Positions 27,575-36,563 of a DNA stretch of 64,000 bases are shown here, one piece after another (the first letter of the stretch is position 1; each line of letters starts with the position of its first letter). Source of the stretch: CAZFHA01 sp964518595 (GTDB lineage: Bacteria > Bacillota > Clostridia > Saccharofermentanales > Saccharofermentanaceae); contig CAZFHA010000010.1 of NCBI GenBank assembly GCA_964518595.1, positions 49,198 through 113,197 of the forward strand, written 5' to 3'. The position numbers and the translations under genes were made by a program. The notes under the pieces are model-generated. The model saw only the letters and a list, made by a program, of their open reading frames with translations, searched no databases and had not been told where the DNA came from.

Positions 27575-27790
27575 ATGAAGTGTCCTTACTGTGGTAAACC
27601 TATGGAGTATGGAAGTATATTAGGTGGCAGACAGAAAATGTCCTGGACGCCAGATGGTGAACATCAACCTTGGATTGGTTGTGGAAAATCTAAAAATGGA
27701 GTTCATTTAGGTACATACAACTATTGGACAGGCGGAAGAGTAGATGCCTGTTATTGCCGGGATTGCAATAAAGTCATTATCGATCCGTAA
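27575..27790 (+). CDS. small zinc-ribbon protein (DUF6487/PF20097-like)
   Basis: A 71-residue protein with CPYCGKPM at the start and CYCRDC near the end (two CxxC knuckles expected to bind zinc) and a middle with GSILGGRQKMSW and TGGRVDACYC. This layout matches small PF20097-type proteins of Bacillota. GGAG stands nine bases before the ATG. Function unknown. 27791-27991 downstream holds no gene. Confidence 0.75.
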   Translation: MKCPYCGKPMEYGSILGGRQKMSWTPDGEHQPWIGCGKSKNGVHLGTYNYWTGGRVDACYCRDCNKVIIDP

Positions 27791-27991
27791 TCTTTGTTTA
27801 AATCCTAAACTATCAATAGGCCTATCCACGCTGCACATTCTTTGTCAGTTCGTCTTCTTGGCAGATATTGTTAGCCTGATAGTCTTAACAAGAAAATTTA
27901 ACAAAGAAAAGTCGCTGATAATAATAGATTATAGTTATAAAAATATCTCAAGTTCTTTCGCCGAGAGCCAGTCTTCTGAAGGGATTTAGAC

Positions 27992-28744
27992 TTAGCTAAG
28001 GGTTCTAACCCTTACATATTTTTCTCCGTTCTGCTCAGTTATGGATAGCTCTACAACATTATCTGAAATGATTTTTTTCGTTCCATCATTACCAATCATT
28101 TGGCTTAAATGAATTGTATTACCGACCTTACTAACTTCCACATAGCCAGACTTTTGATAGAATTGATAAAGATAATCAATACCATATTCAGGATAGATTG
28201 GATATTCCATATTTTCTACAATACGTTGGTAGAAATTGCTGAGATAGTTTTCTTCCGATTTATCTGTAATAAAAATATGAATTGGCAGAAGTAAGATAAC
28301 AGACGTATGCTCGTCGGGATTCGAGTCAAATAAATAGTAGCCGTAACTTAAATTAGCTAGCACAAATAGCTTCCCCAAATTTCGATCTGTATAGTCTGTA
28401 AGATAATAGTAGTCAGACTGAGTAGGCGTATTCTCTTTGGTAATCAACAAACCGTCTGGACTACTCTCTACCTGCACTCTTTTATCATCTTCAGCAATAA
28501 TTTTTAAATCTTCCAAGGTTGTGGGCATCATGGGCTTAAACATAATTAGTCCATCACCCGGTGTTCCATCATATACCTGCGCCCGTAGCTTTAATTCAAG
28601 AATTTCTCGACTATAGACTGATTCCATTTTGACACTCCATACTTTTCGAGGCGCTCCGCAACGAGTGTTTAGCAGCAGAACAAAAACAAGTGTGACAAAT
28701 AGTAATATGATAATGCGCCTGTATTTTTTGCTATGCGTGGTCAT
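27992..28744 (-). CDS. hypothetical membrane-anchored protein, paralogue of its upstream neighbour
   Basis: A 250-residue protein with an N-terminal hydrophobic stretch (IIILLFVTLVFVLLLNTRCGAP; the Cys may be a degenerate lipobox) and an extracytoplasmic domain. Its C-terminal part (LYQFYQKSGYVEVSKVGNTIHLSQ) clearly resembles the neighbour (FYDFYQNSGYFDVSKELDAVILKN), and both share a YYLTDYTD/FYISERGD region. The start overlaps the neighbour's stop by four bases (ATGA). No known family recognised. TAAGGGTT-CT-AACCCTTA, a tight palindrome, lies at its 3' end. Confidence 0.7.
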   Translation of the reverse strand: MTTHSKKYRRIIILLFVTLVFVLLLNTRCGAPRKVWSVKMESVYSREILELKLRAQVYDGTPGDGLIMFKPMMPTTLEDLKIIAEDDKRVQVESSPDGLLITKENTPTQSDYYYLTDYTDRNLGKLFVLANLSYGYYLFDSNPDEHTSVILLLPIHIFITDKSEENYLSNFYQRIVENMEYPIYPEYGIDYLYQFYQKSGYVEVSKVGNTIHLSQMIGNDGTKKIISDNVVELSITEQNGEKYVRVRTLS

Positions 28745-29550
28745 TTATTCATCACCTCCGGTAGCTGTACTATCTCGTAAGTTAGAAATTTCTTTTTTTC
28801 CCTGTTTTCCACAGTAATCCGTATTTGATAATCAAATATCTTATTACCTTTGAATACATACCCCGAAGCCGGTATATTAGGGTCTGGTATGTTTTTTAAG
28901 ATAACTGCATCTAACTCCTTACTCACGTCAAAATAACCGGAGTTTTGGTAAAAATCATAAAAGTCTTCCAACGTATAATTTATATCTATTTCATAGCTTT
29001 TAGCATTCTCAATCCCAATTATTGGATTTTGCAATTGACTTGATGGGGAATCATTAATTACGAACACGGGAAAAAGAATCGCCAGTGACAGCCCATCATT
29101 GTTATATAAACCTGCAAACATACTTGTAATCCAGTAAGCATTTTTATCAGTTATTTTATCGCCTGCAATAGGCTCATCACCGCGTTCAGAAATATAGAAA
29201 TAGTCATTCGTACCATGATCAGATTCTTTTTTGATCCATAAGCCCTTTTCTGTTAATTCAGTTGTAGTGCCTTGATTCGATTTTAAGATAGCCTGAGATA
29301 ATTTTTCCAAGTCAAGGTTTTTGTCTGTCAGAAATACTATTGGTCTACTGGAAACAGTTCCAAAATCCACCTCATCATATTTTCTATTCTTTATATTGAG
29401 ACAGATTGTATTTTGACTGTAAAGAGCTTGCTGCTCTAAATGATAATTTAGATTACCACCACCACAAGATACAGTGCCAAATGCTAAAGCTAATAAAAGA
29501 CATGTCAAAGTCAGTCTTAAGGTTATCTTGCTAACAGCTTTACTCCCCAT
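28741..29550 (-). CDS. hypothetical lipoprotein, first of a paralogous pair
   Basis: A 269-residue protein starting at an ATG with GAGG five bases upstream; a GTG two codons earlier is less likely. It has a lipoprotein signal (LTLTCLLLALAFGTVSCGGG, lipobox TVSC) and an extracytoplasmic domain resembling the next gene, most clearly around FYQNSGYFDVSK. The two genes overlap by four bases and arose by tandem duplication. No recognised family. Confidence 0.72.
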   Translation of the reverse strand: MGSKAVSKITLRLTLTCLLLALAFGTVSCGGGNLNYHLEQQALYSQNTICLNIKNRKYDEVDFGTVSSRPIVFLTDKNLDLEKLSQAILKSNQGTTTELTEKGLWIKKESDHGTNDYFYISERGDEPIAGDKITDKNAYWITSMFAGLYNNDGLSLAILFPVFVINDSPSSQLQNPIIGIENAKSYEIDINYTLEDFYDFYQNSGYFDVSKELDAVILKNIPDPNIPASGYVFKGNKIFDYQIRITVENREKKKFLTYEIVQLPEVMNK

Positions 29551-29889
29551 ACCCACCTCTATCTTCTAAGGTTCTTAAATTAGATATCGTAGTCAGCTAT
29601 CATTAGCTATATTGATAACCACTACTTCAAAGCAGGAATTTAGACTATTAATTAGAAGTTTTTGCCTTCTTAGAGTAGAAGACTCTAAGTGCTAGTATTT
29701 GCTAATACATTATTGCTATAACTTGATATACATTCCTTACCCCACTAAAATATAGCAGATTATATAAAACAAAGCTATACGGTACAGTATACGGAAGCAC
29801 ATTCAGCTTAACTATTTTATAGATTCAGTCCTCCGCCCTAAAACATTACTCCTTCAAATCTCTCCCATTTCTTCATTGTAATTCTTTCC

Positions 29890-29918
29890 TTGACACCTAT
29901 TATTATAAGAAATACAAT
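29890..29918 (+). promoter_or_regulatory. strong promoter of the beta-helix surface lipoprotein
   Basis: TTGACA (perfect), a 17-base spacer and TACAAT, about 70 bases before the start. It is the closest fit to consensus in the window, arguing for constitutive or high expression. I see no gene in the rest of 29551-29986. Confidence 0.8.
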
Positions 29919-29986
29919 GATGATGGTGAAATTAAGATGTCAATTCCCTGAAAATAGTGACAAAAGAAGTAAAGGAGATGACACAA

Positions 29987-32900
29987 ATGAAAAAGAAACT
30001 ATATATTTTAAGTTGTCTTACAGTTCTTTGGGGGATTATTGCTGGTTGTACGATAACAAATGGGGCTACTGCTTCTTCTGTGGCAACTAAGGATATCCCA
30101 GAAAGCAGTCTTACTACCACCGGTTCCGCAGCCACGTCCAGCTCTGAAGCCACTCCCAGCAGTAACGCTGAAGATTCTAACGCTAAAGTTTCTCCCACCC
30201 CTCCTGAAGAGCAAATCTTTGCTAAAGCCAATCCCTCTATTCAACCACCGCCCACGGGTGACCCTAAAGGGTATAATTTTCCTGATCAGGATTTACTACC
30301 GGCGATTGCAGCTTTTGCAGTGACTTCGGTTTCGGATTTTGCTACTTTAGAGGCCGCAGTTCAGGGCGCAACTGATGGTGATATTATCCAAATTGATAAT
30401 GATATTACTTTTACGAATACCATTACCATCCCAGATGGCGTTAGTCTAAGCTTTATTTCTGCAACGGGTTCACCGGTACGTCTAGTAGTGGACACGGCTG
30501 ATCTGAGGCATTTTTCCACTTCCGGATCTTCTATAAGTTTGTCTTTTGACAATGTTATTCTTGATGGCACGCAAGTAGGTGGTGGTATCGCTGCATATTC
30601 TGCCTTAACCTTAAATGGAATAAGAATGGAGAATATTTATTCAGTTTCAGGAGCCATTGAGAGTTGGAGTAATCTACTAGAGTTAAATGGTGCTTATTTT
30701 GATACTATTCGTGGTAGTAATATTGGCGGCGCACTATATTGTAATAGCAGTTCTTTGATAATTAATAATTCTAGTTTTACCAATTGTGCCACAATTAACT
30801 ATTCCAATGATCCTCGAGGTGGAGCTATCGCTTTCTCCGGTAACTCAGCCAGTATTGATAATACGTCTTTTAAAGACTGTTTTACCGAAGGTCAGGGAAC
30901 TTACGGCTATGGCGGTGGTGCCTACTATAGCAGTAACTACAGTGCTTCACTTTCACTCAATAATACACATTTCGACAATTGCTATGCCTATGCTAGTGCC
31001 GGAACTAGTTCTCATGGAGGCGCTATCCAGACGGGTAATAGTATTACTATGACCGGTGGTGGCTTTACAAATTGCTGGGCTTCGGGCTATGGTGGTTCTA
31101 TCATTAACAACTCAATGTATAGGAATAATAGCTGGGTCTTTGATGGGGTGACCTTTTCCGAAACCCATGATCCCATTAGGCAGGATGGCACCCAAATGCC
31201 AGCCGGTACAGCTTGGGATGCCGGAGCCATTTACATGGGTTCAGCTTCCACTTCCTATCAGCTAAACCTCACAATTACTAATTCAACTTTTAAAAATTTG
31301 AATGGCAAATATAATGGATCTGTACTTTACCTAGAAAATATTGCTACTGTTAATTTCGATCATATAACTGTTACTGGTAATGGACTAAAAAGTCCAGATA
31401 ACTACGGTAATGTTTCCATCAATAATTATTACGAACAAGACAATAGTGTTTCTATTACAGATTCAACCTTTAATCAGAATATGGGAGAGTCCTTCTACTT
31501 TTCCGGACATGGGAATATAGAAATCAAAGATTCTACTTTTTATGAAAATGAAGGTCGATCTACCCTCTTCATTTATGGCAATGAAGCTATCAATGCGATT
31601 CCTAAAACTAAGGCAACGATTTTAAACACAACCTTTCATGATAATCAGAGTATTTATTATGGTACCCTCTATGCTATGGGATCAGATCTGGATTTGTATG
31701 TTGGTGAATCAAGTAGCTTTGAGGATAATCAAGCCGTAAGTGGAGGCGGAATTTATTTTAATGTTCAAGGTACTCTAACTGTGAAAGATACCACGTTTAA
31801 GGGTAATAAGGCTGGTTCAGGAGGAGCTATTAATAGTTCCGTTAATACCCTCATTGGTAACAGTCAGTTCCTTAATAACACTGGTACAACTTCAGGTGGT
31901 GCAATCTACACCTATGCCAATGATGGCGCTACTTTGGCCATTCAAAATTCCACTTTCTCTGGGAATCAAGCTCCCAAAGGCGGTGCGATCTACACTGACA
32001 ATTTAGCTACTACTACTGTTGATGCCTTGAGTATTTTTGAATTTAACAAGGCAGACAGGGGTTATGTTATGACAGACAGTGCTGATATCGCCCTACATTC
32101 TACTAATATTCTTACAAATAGATTCAGTGCCATGTTTGAAAATGGTCCGTCTTTTCAATATGGTTATAATAATTTTGATATCAATTACATCACCGGTGAG
32201 GAAATTGTTTTAGAAACCATTACCTTTGATCCTCAGAATGGAACTCCTACCTTTGACCAAACTGTAGTTTTGAATCAGCAAGTACCAGTGCCTGATACTC
32301 CAATCAGAGATGGTTTTACTTTCGAAGGTTGGAATACAGCAGCGGATGGTACCGGCAGCCTGTGGGATTTTGAAACAGATACGGCTACTGGCCCAATTAC
32401 CCTTTTCGCCCAATGGACGCCCATCCCCACTGAAACTACCACTAGCCCTACAACTACAGCAACTACCACTGGGTCAACTGCTACGGCTACAACGACTCCC
32501 CCACCTGACGGTTCACCTTCCAGCACCAGTGGTTCTTCTACCGGTAGTCAATCCTCTACTACGAGCAGCTCCTCCACCAGTGGATCTGCTACCACCAGTA
32601 GCCAAACGTCTGGTTCTAGCGACACCAGCTCGGAAAGTGGAGCCACAGTAAACACTTCCAGCGAGCCCTCTTCAACGGCGCAATCCTCTGGCAGTCAAGA
32701 GACTACCGCAGTTATCAGTCCCGAAGCCAGCGGAACTACTCTTCCCTCCGAACCATCTGAAAGTGGTGCTCTTTCCAATGCCCAACGCCGCGATGAGCTC
32801 CGCAATAAACTACTACTGGCTGGTGTCCTAGCTATTAGAATCGGCAACACCGACATTCCTGTTTTTGGACAGGGCGAGGACTTTGTCTGGTCTTTACTTA

Positions 32901-33205
32901 GCTTAATCTTAATGCTAGGGAATCTTGCCATTGCTATTATTGTGCTAGTCATGAAACTGCGTAAATCTGATGTTACGTTAACTAATCGACAACAAATTTC
33001 TATGATTCTGGCATTTTCTCTGGCGGTGGTAGGTCTTATTGCCTTCTTCCTGCTCTACAATCTAAGTGGACTGATGGTACTTATGGATAGTAAGACTATT
33101 ATCTTTGGTCTACTACTGGTTGGAGGCATTTTATCACTAATTTTCTTTAGGAGAAGGGCAGTAGATTCAACGCCTCCCGAAGAACCAAAGGAGCCAAAAG
33201 AATAA
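29987..33205 (+). CDS. large beta-helix surface lipoprotein with InlB-like repeat and C-terminal membrane helices
   Basis: A 1072-residue protein. The ATG used has AGGAG nine bases upstream and begins a lipoprotein signal (MKKKLYILSCLTVLWGIIAGC). After a Ser/Thr-rich stretch, residues ~90-740 are many Asn/Gly/Ser-rich units of the type 'NNSSFTNC..GGAI', 'IQNSTFSGNQAPKGGAI', as in right-handed parallel beta-helices of adhesins and polymorphic outer-surface proteins. Residues ~743-815 are a Listeria-Bacteroides (InlB B) repeat (ITFDPQNG..., DGFTFEGWNTAADG, FAQWTP). A Ser/Thr/Pro-poor linker of ~150 residues leads to three hydrophobic helices and a charged tail (TPPEEPKEPKE). Expected at the cell surface; a role in adhesion or glycan contact is inferred. 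Having both an N-terminal lipid anchor and C-terminal helices is unusual. Confidence 0.85.
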   Translation: MKKKLYILSCLTVLWGIIAGCTITNGATASSVATKDIPESSLTTTGSAATSSSEATPSSNAEDSNAKVSPTPPEEQIFAKANPSIQPPPTGDPKGYNFPDQDLLPAIAAFAVTSVSDFATLEAAVQGATDGDIIQIDNDITFTNTITIPDGVSLSFISATGSPVRLVVDTADLRHFSTSGSSISLSFDNVILDGTQVGGGIAAYSALTLNGIRMENIYSVSGAIESWSNLLELNGAYFDTIRGSNIGGALYCNSSSLIINNSSFTNCATINYSNDPRGGAIAFSGNSASIDNTSFKDCFTEGQGTYGYGGGAYYSSNYSASLSLNNTHFDNCYAYASAGTSSHGGAIQTGNSITMTGGGFTNCWASGYGGSIINNSMYRNNSWVFDGVTFSETHDPIRQDGTQMPAGTAWDAGAIYMGSASTSYQLNLTITNSTFKNLNGKYNGSVLYLENIATVNFDHITVTGNGLKSPDNYGNVSINNYYEQDNSVSITDSTFNQNMGESFYFSGHGNIEIKDSTFYENEGRSTLFIYGNEAINAIPKTKATILNTTFHDNQSIYYGTLYAMGSDLDLYVGESSSFEDNQAVSGGGIYFNVQGTLTVKDTTFKGNKAGSGGAINSSVNTLIGNSQFLNNTGTTSGGAIYTYANDGATLAIQNSTFSGNQAPKGGAIYTDNLATTTVDALSIFEFNKADRGYVMTDSADIALHSTNILTNRFSAMFENGPSFQYGYNNFDINYITGEEIVLETITFDPQNGTPTFDQTVVLNQQVPVPDTPIRDGFTFEGWNTAADGTGSLWDFETDTATGPITLFAQWTPIPTETTTSPTTTATTTGSTATATTTPPPDGSPSSTSGSSTGSQSSTTSSSSTSGSATTSSQTSGSSDTSSESGATVNTSSEPSSTAQSSGSQETTAVISPEASGTTLPSEPSESGALSNAQRRDELRNKLLLAGVLAIRIGNTDIPVFGQGEDFVWSLLSLILMLGNLAIAIIVLVMKLRKSDVTLTNRQQISMILAFSLAVVGLIAFFLLYNLSGLMVLMDSKTIIFGLLLVGGILSLIFFRRRAVDSTPPEEPKEPKE

Positions 33206-33215
33206 TTTACTAATT

Positions 33216-33247
33216 CTTTTGCCAGTCATCGCTATAGCTGGCAAAAG
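33216..33247 (+). terminator. hairpin after the beta-helix lipoprotein gene
   Basis: CTTTTGCCAG pairs with CTGGCAAAAG around an ~11-base loop, 10 bases past the stop. T-run is poor, so it may act together with the next hairpin. Confidence 0.6.
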
Positions 33248-33256
33248 GCTAATCAG

Positions 33257-33303
33257 TAAAAGCTCTTGGCAGGAGAAAGCACTTCTTCTGCCGAGAGCTT
33301 TTA
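33257..33303. terminator. bidirectional terminator between the surface lipoprotein and the molybdenum genes
   Basis: TAAAAGCTCTTGGCAG and CTGCCGAGAGCTTTTA form a near-perfect 16-base stem bounded by A- and T-runs. Its end overlaps the stop of the mog-like gene, so it serves both convergent units. Confidence 0.9.
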
Positions 33304-33810
33304 TTTAGCCCCACTGCCACAGTCTCCTGAACGCCCACAAAGAATATCTAAGCCATGTTCCAAGACGGGTAAGAGGACATCAAGGCTTTCCGCAACTGCC
33401 TTAGGACTGCCGGGCAGATTCACGATCAGGGTTTCTCCTCGAATCACAGCCACTCCGCGACTGAGCATGGCTTTAGGGGTAATCGTCATACTATGGGCTC
33501 GAATACCTTCGCTGATCCCCGGCACTTGGCGTGTAGCAATAGCTAAAGTTGCTTCCGGCATCATATCCCGAGGCGAAAGCCCTGTGCCGCCGGTAGTTAA
33601 AATCAGATCAATTCTCTTACTGTCGCACCATTGAAGCAGCTGTTTAGAAAGCCCCGGTTGATCATCCGGCAACAATTGGCGTTCCACAACAAAACATCCT
33701 ACCGCCTGGAGGCGAGCTTCAATTAAGGGGCCACTCTCATCTTTACGTTTACCGGCCGCTCCTAAGTCACTGGCCGTTAATATTGCTACTCGATAGGAAG
33801 TCTTCCACAT
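33301..33810 (-). CDS. molybdenum cofactor biosynthesis protein, MogA/MoaB type
   Basis: A 169-residue MoCF_biosynth domain: VAILTASDLG at the start, LILTTGGTGLSPRDMMPEAT for molybdopterin binding and NLPGSPKA. MogA/MoaB proteins adenylylate molybdopterin before metal insertion. The start overlaps the MOSC gene by 44 bases, with AGGAG nine bases before the ATG. Last gene of the cofactor cluster. Confidence 0.9.
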   Translation of the reverse strand: MWKTSYRVAILTASDLGAAGKRKDESGPLIEARLQAVGCFVVERQLLPDDQPGLSKQLLQWCDSKRIDLILTTGGTGLSPRDMMPEATLAIATRQVPGISEGIRAHSMTITPKAMLSRGVAVIRGETLIVNLPGSPKAVAESLDVLLPVLEHGLDILCGRSGDCGSGAK

Positions 33811-34237
33811 AGATCGGATCTCCTTTCTTTAACTCTCCGCCACTCAATACCTTGGCAAATATTCCTTCTCTAGGCATAATACAGTCACCCACGGCTTCAT
33901 AAATCTGGCAATGCTGATGACAAGTTTTACCGATTTGGGTAATTTCCAGCCTTACTTCTCCACTAGTTAATGCTGTCCCTACAGGAAGCTTAGCCAAATC
34001 AATTCCACTAATTAAGAGATTCTCTCCAAAATCACCGTGGTTTACCTTACCTCCCTTTTGGCGAAAAATATCCACTTTCTCTAAACTGAGCAGACTAACC
34101 TGCCGGTGTCCCACACCGCCATGAGCATCTCCGGCCAGACCATGATTTTCTAGAAGCATGACACTTTCTCTTTCACTTTTCCCCGTCCCCTTTTTTTCAC
34201 TGGTACAAAGGGCAATAATGACTCCCTGTTTTTTCAT
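33767..34237 (-). CDS. MOSC-domain protein
   Basis: A 156-residue protein of the stand-alone MOSC class (GLAGDAHGGVGHRQVSLLS, NHGDFGENLLISGIDL, GKTCHQHCQIY). The Cys-rich GKTCH..C segment holds the conserved MOSC cysteine that may carry sulfur to the cofactor. The start is fixed by GGAGG, which itself lies within the last codons of moaA. Such short MOSC proteins are frequent in clostridial molybdenum/tungsten clusters. Confidence 0.92.
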   Translation of the reverse strand: MKKQGVIIALCTSEKKGTGKSERESVMLLENHGLAGDAHGGVGHRQVSLLSLEKVDIFRQKGGKVNHGDFGENLLISGIDLAKLPVGTALTSGEVRLEITQIGKTCHQHCQIYEAVGDCIMPREGIFAKVLSGGELKKGDPIYVEDFLSSSNINGQ

Positions 34238-34238
34238 T

Positions 34239-35264
34239 TTAACCTCCAATTCGATAGAGTCCCGGACTTGATTTTAGTTTTGGGCAAGTGCTGCCCGGTT
34301 CTTCTCTTTCGGCTCTACCTCTATGTCCTTTGGGTTTAGCCTTGACCGCTTCGCTGATTTGCCTAATAATCTCTTCATCAGACAAACCCTGGCGCAGTAG
34401 ATCTTTAAGGGCGATGCCGGAATCATAAAACAGACAGAGCTTTAAATCTCCGTTGGCAGTTAGGCGTAGTCGATTACATTCTGAGCAGAAGGGATGACTC
34501 ATGCTGGAGATCACGCCAATTCTCCCCTTAAAGCCCGGGATTTGCCAGTATCTGGCTGGTTGTCCCTGCCTCCTATCCGCTACAGGGTGTAGCTGTCCAT
34601 ATTGTCGGCTTATTATGGCTAAAGCTTCTTTTTGTTGAACTAAGCGGACACCCTGGGACATAGGATTATCTGAAAACTCTTTTTCGCCTTGTAAGGGCAT
34701 CCATTCAATAAGTCTTACATCTAGGGGATAGGTTTTGGCTAGCCCCACCACCGCCAGCCAGTCGGATTCTAAACTAGTAGGGGTGAGCACGCAATTGATT
34801 TTTATAGTTTTGAAAGGTAGACTAAGAACTTTTTCCAACGATGCCTTTACCTGCGGTAAAGCATCACTCCCAGTAATCTGCTCATAGCGCTGGTCATCAA
34901 GACTATCCAAACTAATATTTAAGCCATCCACACCTGCGGCTAAAAGCCGGTGAGCTTTTTCACCCAACAGGATACCATTGGTAGTTAAACCCAGAAAAGT
35001 AATGCCGGGAATGGTTTTGATTTCCGTCGCAATCTGGACAATGTCTGACCGCAGCAGCGGCTCCCCGCCGGTTAAGCGTAGACGGCTGACCCCAAGTCCA
35101 GTAAGTATTCTTACCAAACGAATTATTTCTTCACTGGTTAAAAGTTCTGCCTTGTTCATAAAGCCTGCGCCATCCCGGGGCATACAATAACTACAACGAA
35201 GATTACATCGATCGGTCACAGACAGACGCAAATAGGATAATTCTCTTCCGAACTGATCAAACAT
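34239..35264 (-). CDS. moaA: GTP 3',8-cyclase, radical SAM
   Basis: A 341-residue enzyme. The radical-SAM cluster motif CNLRCSYC is near the N-terminus, the second cluster is HPFCSECNRLRLTANGDLKLCLF, and the protein ends in Gly-Gly, as MoaA needs. The start (MFDQFGREL) with GGAG overlaps the moaC stop by eight bases. It makes the first intermediate of molybdopterin together with MoaC. Confidence 0.96.
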   Translation of the reverse strand: MFDQFGRELSYLRLSVTDRCNLRCSYCMPRDGAGFMNKAELLTSEEIIRLVRILTGLGVSRLRLTGGEPLLRSDIVQIATEIKTIPGITFLGLTTNGILLGEKAHRLLAAGVDGLNISLDSLDDQRYEQITGSDALPQVKASLEKVLSLPFKTIKINCVLTPTSLESDWLAVVGLAKTYPLDVRLIEWMPLQGEKEFSDNPMSQGVRLVQQKEALAIISRQYGQLHPVADRRQGQPARYWQIPGFKGRIGVISSMSHPFCSECNRLRLTANGDLKLCLFYDSGIALKDLLRQGLSDEEIIRQISEAVKAKPKGHRGRAEREEPGSTCPKLKSSPGLYRIGG

Positions 35265-35751
35265 GCTGAACTCCCGTGAAGTGATACTCACCGCTTTGAC
35301 CGCCCTGTTTTTCCACCAAGTGAATGTCGGAAATCATCATGGACTTATCTAAGGCCTTGCACATGTCATAAATGGTAAGTAGAGCAATATTCACACCGCA
35401 AAGAGCCTCCATCTCTACACCGGTTTTGGCATAGGTCTGTACCAAGCAAGTCGCCGTGATGGAACGGGTAGCTGGGTCTAGGACAAATTCTATTTTAGCC
35501 TTCTCCGTGGGCAAAGGATGACAAAGAGGAATTAGCTGAGCTGTTTGCTTAAGTGCCATTATACCGGCAATTCTTGCTACACCCAGAACATCCCCCTTAG
35601 GACTGGCCTGTTGGTCAACAGCTCGAAAAGCTAATTCGCTCATGGTGATCTTTCCACTGGCTAGGGCGATGCGTTTACTGGGTTCTTTGTTGGAAACATC
35701 TACCATTACCGCCTGCCCTTTTTGATCAAAATGTGTTAAATTTTTTTCCAT
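35257..35751 (-). CDS. moaC: cyclic pyranopterin monophosphate synthase
   Basis: A 164-residue MoaC of normal length with MVDVSNKEPSKRIA, IPLCHPLPTEKAKIEF and EMEALCGVNIALLTIYDMCKALDK. It works right after MoaA. It overlaps moaA by eight bases and follows the transporter ATPase after 101 bases. Confidence 0.97.
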   Translation of the reverse strand: MEKNLTHFDQKGQAVMVDVSNKEPSKRIALASGKITMSELAFRAVDQQASPKGDVLGVARIAGIMALKQTAQLIPLCHPLPTEKAKIEFVLDPATRSITATCLVQTYAKTGVEMEALCGVNIALLTIYDMCKALDKSMMISDIHLVEKQGGQSGEYHFTGVQHV

Positions 35752-35852
35752 TTCTCTTCTCCTATCCTACATGTAGTTTGATTAAGCTGATGAATGTAAA
35801 ATTTAATACTATTTCTGGGTAAATCTTGATTGAGAATCACTGGACAAAGCAG

Positions 35853-36563
35853 CTATAGGCCAAGAAATTGATTTATCTCTGGCTGTTTCCAAGGTTCAAA
35901 TAATTTCTCCGCTGGGCGTATTCCCACCAACTGCCCTTTATGAATCACAGCTACGCGCTGGGCTAATCGGGTGGCCTCATGAAAGTCATGGGTCACCAGT
36001 ACAATCGCACAGCCAATCTTACGGTGCAATAAGGGTAAATCTTTATAGATCCCTTTTCGAGTGCAGGGATCTAGAGCGGAAAAGGGTTCGTCTAAAAGCA
36101 AGACTTCTGGGTTTACTGCCAGCGCTCGTGCCAAGGCTACCCGCTGCTGCTCCCCTCCACTTAAACTGTGCGGATACTGAGCAAGTTGCTTATCTAAAGA
36201 CAAGAGCTGTGCCAGCTCCATAACCCGGCGAGTAATTAGAGACTTCTTTTCTCGGCTAACTTTAAGCCCGTAAGCAATGTTCTGAAAAACTGTCTTATGG
36301 GGGAAAAGTAAATAATCTTGATAGACAAAACCGATTTTACGTTTTTCCAGAGCAACCTGACGAAGTTTTTTTCCCTTCAGGAGAATTTCACCCTGGTCTT
36401 CTGGATAAAACCCCGCGATGGCCTCTAAAAGTAATGACTTACCTGCTCCAGTTTGCCCAATCAAAGCCAGAACTTCGCCTCTTTCAAGCTGTAAATCCCA
36501 TTTACTCAGGGAAAAGTCTCCTCGTTTTACAGAAAAATCTTTTAACTCAATAATCGGCTTCAT
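35853..36563 (-). CDS. molybdate/tungstate ABC transporter ATPase
   Basis: A 236-residue ATPase: Walker A GQTGAGKS, Q-loop FVYQDYLLFPH, signature LSGGEQQRVALARAL, Walker B VLLLDEP and H-loop THD. It ends soon after the ATPase core and lacks the C-terminal TOBE (molybdate-binding) domain of ModC, so it looks more like short TupC/WtpC-type ATPases. The start overlaps the permease by four bases (ATGA). Confidence 0.92.
   Translation of the reverse strand: MKPIIELKDFSVKRGDFSLSKWDLQLERGEVLALIGQTGAGKSLLLEAIAGFYPEDQGEILLKGKKLRQVALEKRKIGFVYQDYLLFPHKTVFQNIAYGLKVSREKKSLITRRVMELAQLLSLDKQLAQYPHSLSGGEQQRVALARALAVNPEVLLLDEPFSALDPCTRKGIYKDLPLLHRKIGCAIVLVTHDFHEATRLAQRVAVIHKGQLVGIRPAEKLFEPWKQPEINQFLGL

Noticed and set aside
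27744..27989. 81-residue frame overlapping the end of the zinc-ribbon gene
   Set aside because: It overlaps a better-supported gene, has no ribosome site and no family likeness.
32210..32651. Frames on both strands across the Ser/Thr linker of the surface lipoprotein
   Set aside because: Repetitive codons of the true gene create long shadow frames rich in Val, Leu or Pro.
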